This document shows positions 55,411-64,000 of a stretch of 64,000 bases of DNA, piece by piece (positions within the stretch are counted from its first letter, which is position 1; the number at the start of each line of letters is the position of its first letter). The stretch comes from Chaetoderma sp. LZ-2023a. Its lineage: Eukaryota > Mollusca > Caudofoveata > Chaetodermatida > Chaetodermatidae. The position numbers were made by a program, and so were the translations under genes. The notes beneath the pieces are model-generated. The model saw nothing but the letters and a program-made list of their open reading frames with translations, was not told the origin of the DNA and made no database searches. The stretch spans positions 79,791,079-79,855,078 of the forward strand of contig CM067367.1 in NCBI GenBank assembly GCA_034401795.1, read 5' to 3'.

Positions 55411-55648
55411 ACTAGCAGTGTTTAATACGTGCACGTGTTTAAGTGACCACGTGCATTAGAAGTGATCAGAAGCAGGTGATCGCTTAATATGTACCATGCC
55501 ATCATAATGATCATTTGGCCACAACAGGTTATGTCCCTCCACTAAAATATATTATAAGCAACTTCCGATACGCAGAAAGACTTTATGATAATATGCAATT
55601 ACGCAGCACCAAAGTTGGATGGACTTACAGAAATAACAAAGATATATC

Positions 55649-55680
55649 ATGGGGTGGGGGAGTCGGGGTGGGGCGGGGGT
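55649..55680 (+). other. G-quadruplex candidate 2
   Basis: ATGGGGTGGGGGAGTCGGGG followed by TGGGGCGGGGG. This gives five G-runs with short loops on the + strand, 240 bp from the first candidate. Confidence 0.6.
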
Positions 55681-55830
55681 CGTTCTATGTGATAGTTGGG
55701 TAAATGAATTACATGTTTGGAACGTATTGACAGACGGGTAGATGAATTTCAATTGGTATGTTTTTAAGAATATATGTACAGATGTAGGAAAACCATACGA
55801 TACGGTTGACAGATGAATGTTATAACCAAA

Positions 55831-56030
<200 letters not shown>

Positions 56031-56144
56031 ACCTATATGGAGGGTAACGTTTCTGATACGCATAACAAGGAAATAGAAACCAACAAATTTATCGATCATC
56101 AAAAGTGATCACGCGATAAAATAAAATAGAAACAAACAACGAGC

Positions 56145-56260
56145 TGGCGGACCAATGTGCTGTCGGATCATTTCACTGTCGGACCAGTGTGCTGTCGGAC
56201 CAATGCCCTATCGGATCAATGGACTGTCGGACTAATGCGCTGTCGGACCAATGCCATGGC
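56145..56260 (+). repeat. Minisatellite of about 18 bp, six copies
   Basis: Units vary around TGTCGGACCAATGTGC (for example CTGTCGGACCAGTGTG, CTGTCGGACTAATGCG). Six to seven copies. No function suggested. Confidence 0.75.
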
Positions 56261-56373
56261 ACAACTATTATGTGTTTATAACTATGATGAAATCATGGCT
56301 AACTTATGAAATTAATAACTTATGTAAACACGTCCATCGTCCCGTAATGGATGTTTTACAGAAAATTGGGTCA

Positions 56374-56762
56374 GTAGCGGATTATAATAGAGGCAGCCGG
56401 GGCATTTGACCCCGTCCCCAGACCAGCCCCCAATCTTTTCTATCAAAAAACCTTTTTTGAGTGAATAATGTGTTTTATGCAGTTTTACAAACGATAATAG
56501 CTGTCTCCAAGAATGTTCTAAATTACAGGTAAAATAAAAATCAATATTTCCACTCAGAAGGCTGGAAATCATATCTCAGCATTTTAAAATTCACACAATT
56601 TCTCGGGCCGGGGGTTGGGGAAAGGGGCAGCGCCCCCCCCCCCCCCCCCTCCCGAAACCCACCGGCTCTCTTTAAGGAGGGGATAGGGTCGCTCCCTCCA
56701 AGAGTCACTCCCAGACCTACACTAAGGCCCACCCCATTAATAATTTCTGGATCCGCCTCAGA
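56374..56762. mobile_element. Short element with CAGTAGCGGATTA / GGATCCGCCTCAG ends
   Basis: The left tip CAGTAGCGGATTATAATAG pairs imperfectly with the right tip (other strand CTGAGGCGGATCCAGAAATT). Ends of the type CAGTGGCGGATCCAG are widespread among animal DNA transposons. A further TTAATCCGCCACTA at 57602-57615 could instead be the true right end of a longer nested element. No transposase. Confidence 0.45.
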
Positions 56763-57051
56763 AGATGAACACTGTAATCGAATGGAAATTCCATTACAGA
56801 CTTACATTGTTAGTCTTACAGTCTATTACATATTGTTTCAGTATTATTCTTTAGCAATGGGTTCATTTTTTGTTTGAGCTTTCTGATGATGAGTGATGAC
56901 AAACTATAGTGGCGAGTGGTCATTCAACGTCCCTCAAGCCCCCGTGAAATGCTAGTCATTTTAAGTTATTCTTTGTATGGAATATGTACGATATAACCTT
57001 ATGACAGTATGACCATATGACCATATGCGCCTCCCTGAAGTGTGGCGAGGG

Positions 57052-57082
57052 TGTGTGGGGTGGGGTGGGGGGAGGGGAGAGG
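57052..57082 (+). other. G-quadruplex candidate 3
   Basis: GTGTGTGGGGTGGGGTGGGG followed by GGAGGGGAGAGG. This gives four or more G-runs with one- to two-base loops on the + strand. Confidence 0.55.
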
Positions 57083-57232
57083 TCTTATTAACTTATCTGT
57101 CCACTATATATTGTTTCAGCATTATGCTTATTAAAGAGTGTTTCTTTTGTTTTGAGACTTTTCTGATGTTTTAGGAGTCAGATGGTTCATTATTGTATTA
57201 CTGTGTAATATTGTTTTTATCTTCTAGATGCT

Positions 57233-57490
57233 CTCAGATGACACCACCTGCATTTCCAGAGGTAGGCCTAAAAATGGCCCTTCAGTTGGCTGTTGAATTA
57301 TTCAATTTTTAGCTAATTAATTTCATTTTATGTTCATTCAGGTTTTGTATCCAGTCCTGTTTTCACAAATTAACGGCTAAGAAAATTGAGTGAACAAAAA
57401 AAACCGAAATTAAATTGCTAAAAAAGAATAATTTAACAGCCATCTGATGGTCCATATTTGCCTCTTGAAATGCAGGCGATGCCATCTGTG
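57233..57490. repeat. Imperfect hairpin, arms about 75 bp
   Basis: GATGACACCACCTGCATTTCC, AGAGGTAGG and GGCTGTTGAATTATTC at 57237-57306 are answered in reverse complement by 57418-57490 (other strand GATGGCATCGCCTGCATTTC, GGCTGTTAAATTATTC). The loop is about 110 bp. Possibly the inner part of the GGCGGATTA element. Confidence 0.65.
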
Positions 57491-57969
57491 AGCGTCTAGA
57501 ATTCCACATTTTACGGGGGAGGAACCCCGAACACCCATTTTCCTTTGCCGTTCGCTTCCACCCAACTCCACAAATATTTTTGCCCCCAGCCCTGGCAAGG
57601 CTTAATCCGCCACTAAATGGAATGAAAGGTCACAATAGTAACGCAATGGTGGACGTCATGGTACTGAGCCATATGATGCAGTTTTATAATGATTTTTATC
57701 AAAAAGAAATTATTACCCATTCGTGTCAAATAAATGTGAGATTTGTGGGAGGTGGCAATAATGAACGGCATAAGGCGCTCGTGTGTTTGCGTCCGGAATT
57801 ACACAGATGGATCATCGAAGTCTAAACACGTGGATGTTTAATAGGAGGGAGATGTATGGAAGGCGTACATGTATTCGTGAAGCGTTATATAAGAGCAAAT
57901 ATTCCTTTAATTAGATTACCACATGCATCTGTTCAACAATATGCGGTCACATCCAACAAATTCCTAGAA

Positions 57970-58145
57970 ATATTTATCTCTAGCGCTTGACATAATTATC
58001 TCGAGCGCTTGACATAATTATCTCGAGCGCTTGACATAATTATCTCGAGCGCTCGAGTTAGCGCTCGAGATATTAAGTCGAGCGCTCGAGATATCTTTTT
58101 TTCGCAGACATAGCCCTTCCGTACTTCAGGGCTTCCGCGCATATG
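57970..58145 (-). repeat. Inverted relative of the TCGAGCGCTCGA repeat
   Basis: Three TATCTCGAGCGCTTGACATA-type units lead into GCTCGAGATATTAAGTCGAG and TTTTTTTCGCAGACATAGCCC, then CCGTACTTCAGGGCTTCCG. The last two are the reverse complement of blocks in the 37915-38485 array. It is 20 kb away in the opposite orientation, so both are copies of a dispersed element. Confidence 0.8.
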
Positions 58146-58574
58146 CCTATTTTATAATATACGCTATCTCTGCTAGTTCTAATCCGATTTAAATTTAGAA
58201 GACATTTGGATTCCGGGGGGAATTTGTGTTAATATTCGGCCACGGGTGGAGCGAAATGGACCCGTATTAACAATTTAGAGAACAAGGGATATATATACGC
58301 AAAAGATGCCAGCTTCATACCTACCGTACAGCCATTGTACTAAGATACGCCCACTCACGTCGCTTCGGCGTTCGAAGACTCGATACGAGAGCGTAGTGGG
58401 AGGGCGAGACCAACGATACCGTACAGCGTGCTTAGCCTATCCGGATTATAGAGCATGCACGGTATAAGGCGTTCTTACAGAGTTGATCATTTTCAAGCGC
58501 GTTACCATAATTAAAACGGAAAAAGCCATGTTCCAATTACTTAGAAAATCAGAGCACAACATTCCCTTAGGCCA

Positions 58575-59420
58575 CCAAATGGAAGTTATTTGACACTATG
58601 ATAATGCCAGTTCGTTTGTATGGGTCGGAAATTTGGGGATATGAAAACCTAGATATGTTAGAAGCTTGCCATACACAATTTCTAAAATACACTTTGACCG
58701 CAAAGAAAAGCACCCCAATATAATGTTGTATGGAGAAACAGGGCGTTATCCACTAAGTATTACAATCAAGACTAACATGCTCCGATTTTGAACAAGACTA
58801 GTGAATGCAGGGTACGGAAAATTGTCCTCTGTACTTTACTATATCATAATCTGTCGAGAATTGGAACAGGAAACCAATTTTAACTTTGTATGGTTAACAG
58901 CAATAACATCAGTCCCCCACGAAACAAATCAAGAACAGCTATTTAATGCTGAGTATATCATCAAGCCCCATATAGCAAAGGTGACAAAAATACGCTCCAG
59001 ATGAAATACTCGAATACATGGAAAGATAAACTCTACACATCGACTAGACTATTATTCTACAAGGACATTAAAGAAAAAGTATTTTAGTGTTCTCACAACA
59101 AGAAACGCCATTACTATATTTCATTTTAGGACACTAAACCATAAACTGACCATTGAAACCGGACGATGGACGAAAATTGATAGGCAAAACAGACTATGTA
59201 CAACTTGTGACGAACTCGATGACGAAAATCACTTTCTTTATAAATGCAACAAATACAATGATTTAAGAGCAAAATTTATCCCACTTTACTATATTGCAAG
59301 CGCAAATCCGAACAAAACGAAAGAGCTTCTAACAATGTGCAATGAACCTGTGCTTAAAAAGATATGTAAGTTTCTGACCTTTTCAAGGAAGCCCAGCCAA
59401 AATACCCATGGCGAGTGAGG
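58575..59420 (+). pseudogene. LINE C-terminal remnant (same type as 35740-36953)
   Basis: Fragments in order: LFDTMIMPVRLYGSEIWGYE, ACHTQFLKYTLTAKKST, FNFVWLTAITSVPHETNQEQ, LTIETGRWTKIDRQNRLC and CTTCDELDDENHFLYKC. It ends TKELLTMCNEPVLKKICKFL. The YG.EIW, FLKY and CxxC..H..C zinc-tail blocks match the split copy at 35.7-36.95 kb. Several stops and shifts; no RT remains. Confidence 0.75.
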
Positions 59421-59639
59421 AGGAAATGCTATTGATATTTCCCAATAGGCTATAGGCCCTTGAATGTAGCAACCCAAATATCTATGTATGTATACATGTA
59501 ATAATTTGCGATTTAAAGAACAATGATAATTTATGGTTTAACAATCCACCACGCGATATATGAATACGACAGTGCGCCTCCCCTCCCCCACCCCCTCTCA
59601 CGATTAACTGGAGAAAATGCTCAATTCTCCTTATATCAC

Positions 59640-59905
59640 CTTCATGTGTACGAATTGTATATTATTGATAAATCAATTTAATAACTGTTGAGTATTCTGA
59701 AACTAATTTGATTTGTGAATATGTTCAATTTAGTTTCTTTTTGTGCCTTTTTCAAGTGTACGAACTGTATGTCATTTATAAATCAGCAATTTAATGACTT
59801 TCGAATATTTTGAAACAAATTTGGCTGAAAACTAATAAGATGATCAAGTTACCTTCTCTTTGTGCCATTTCCAAGTGTACGATTTGAGTCGCAATCTAAT
59901 AGCTG
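59640..59905 (+). repeat. Three tandem units of about 115 bp derived from the MITE core
   Basis: Each unit has a GTGTACGAATTGTA-like block, TAAATCAATTTAAT and then TGTTGAGTATTCTGAAACTA or TCGAATATTTTGAAAC. The latter is the left hairpin arm of the palindromic MITE. Units begin at about 59646, 59756 and 59874. Confidence 0.6.
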
Positions 59906-60239
59906 TCGAATATTTCAACCTTTCTCCTTGTGCTACTCTCGAGTAATCAACACTAGTACATGTATGCGCTTTAAAATCCCCAGAGACGCAAACAGGACGA
60001 ACCCGGTTATCATGATTAAAGGGATGCTAATCCCATCTCAAATGTTATACTGCATCGATAGATTATGGTTTATAGTTTCCATTTCATTCATATCCTGTCA
60101 CATTCCCGTTTCTGTATCACGAGTATCCACTTTGTAATATCGCCTAAATTTTAAACAGCGACGCCACCATATTATCTCCTCAAGCGAGAGTGCTCGACGC
60201 CATGTAAGTGCGAATGCATTAGATTCTTTATTATGTAAC

Positions 60240-60345
60240 ACTCATCTCGTTGAATATTTTGAAACCAATTTGACTGGAAGTTGTTGCTGCCATAGAATTG
60301 ATTTCTAGTCAAATTAGTTTCAAAATATGCAACAGCTTACCCGCA
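60240..60345. mobile_element. Palindromic MITE core, copy L
   Basis: CGTTGAATATTTTGAAACCA, TTGACTGGAAGTTGTTGCTG, then CTAGTCAAATTAGTTTCAAA and ATATGCAACAGCTTACC. The hairpin is preserved; the outer arms are not recognised. Confidence 0.7.
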
Positions 60346-60989
60346 TGATTGCTTTTATACCACATTGCCAAACTATCGCTGACACCTCGATGACTGAGCG
60401 TATATCCAGATGCGGACACGCTAGACTGTTCCTGATTGGTTGAAAAGTAAATCAGGACAGCCATCATAGTCTGTAGAAATGTAGCGACCTTTAGCTACTA
60501 AAGCCTGAATATCTTTATTTAGAGGCATGATAAAAAACTTTAAACTACCTGCATAGTTTATGAGTGGCGTATTAGACCACCTGAATAGCTATCAAGAGAT
60601 GAGGTTGGTTATCCTTTAAACGCAATGGCTTCTCCCTGTATTTCATCAAAGGCATCTGACGTTGTGCATAGCCATCCTCGTGGTGGCAGGGATACTATTC
60701 CTAGAAGGATATTCTTATCAATCCCAAACCTATTAATGCTTTTTGCTTTATAAACCCTCCTAACGGAATCTCTCCACATCCGGAAAACAAATAATGCTGA
60801 AATTCTAAGGCATTATTTTCAACATTCTTTCCACCTAGCAATTTTTCGCACCCAAATCCTTATCCCTCTGAACTCATTAGAATTTTCTGTATCTCTTTCT
60901 GGTCTCTCTAGCTTTGTTAACCTTCAATGGTCAAGCCGCTCAAATTGTCTTTGCAATGGTCGATTAGAAATGCCCATTTGCTGGCCAAG

Positions 60990-61085
60990 AGAAACCCGTT
61001 TTTGAAAATTTACCACTGGAATGTCTGGCTCGTTAACGAGCCATCCATTCCAGTGGTAAAAATTCAAAAATATTGTTTTCTTGAC
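60990..61085. repeat. Small palindromic MITE, copy 3 (best copy)
   Basis: GTTTTTGAAAATTTACCACT and GGAATGTCTGGCTCG face CGAGCCATCCATTCC and AGTGGTAAAAATTCAAAAA across a central TTAA. The arms are about 40 bp. Related copies lie at 5165-5250 and 2300-2375. Confidence 0.8.
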
Positions 61086-61089
61086 CTGC

Positions 61090-64000
<2,911 letters not shown>

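Overview
This is a repeat-dominated eukaryotic genome window, almost certainly from an invertebrate animal. The evidence is spliced exons with GT..AG junctions, several clades of non-LTR retrotransposon, a Ty3/gypsy element, a tRNA-derived SINE, many MITEs, very long micro- and minisatellites, and AT-rich intergenic DNA. The 156-bp tandem-unit elements and the LINE mix suggest a marine invertebrate (mollusc, brachiopod or similar). The species cannot be fixed from the sequence.

The only host gene I can defend lies on the + strand at 1865-6024. It is the last four coding exons (130 codons) of KDSR, 3-ketodihydrosphingosine reductase, the enzyme of the second step of sphingolipid synthesis. Its introns and 3' UTR are full of repeats: a LINE RNase H fragment at 3143-3967, two copies of a palindromic MITE with another in the 3' UTR, and two copies of a shorter palindrome. 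Upstream (1-1860) are a foldback repeat and a small hAT-like MITE.

From 6.3 to 16.5 kb there is no gene. It holds a 145-bp tandem array, a 1.25-kb TIR element, a 21-bp minisatellite of 1.3 kb, and a 2.3-kb array of 156-bp units. From 17 to 25 kb are a tRNA-SINE, a decayed EN-RT LINE, and a 3'-truncated Ty3/gypsy element on the minus strand with gag, protease and RT, a PBS and one long LTR. From 25.2 to 30.9 kb is a 5.7-kb TIR DNA transposon. It encodes one large, broken protein with Cys/His-rich ends and a D-rich nuclease-like region, of a family I cannot place in a named superfamily. An L2/CR1-like LINE tail sits inside its cysteine-rich C-terminus.

From 32.6 to 36.95 kb are a CR1-like LINE and a second LINE type split by a MITE. 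From 37 to 39.9 kb are tandem repeats built on TCGAGCGCTCGA palindromes, then long trinucleotide and CA arrays. A minus-strand LINE (40.0-42.2 kb) stands back to back with a nearly full-length Tx1/L1-like LINE (42.5-47.74 kb, ORF1 plus ORF2). From 48 to 64 kb there are direct repeats, a 0.7-kb trinucleotide array, a 4.3-kb degenerate 32-bp satellite that flips orientation, a 200-bp GTGC array, G-rich quadruplex candidates, further MITEs and one more LINE remnant. The window ends inside a GT microsatellite.

Every transposon ORF except Tx1 ORF1 carries visible lesions, so the window reads as layered, mostly dead mobile DNA around the 3' end of KDSR. The best candidates for something undescribed are the 5.7-kb DNA transposon, the palindromic MITE family rich in TGACGTCA sites, and the orientation-switching 32-bp satellite.
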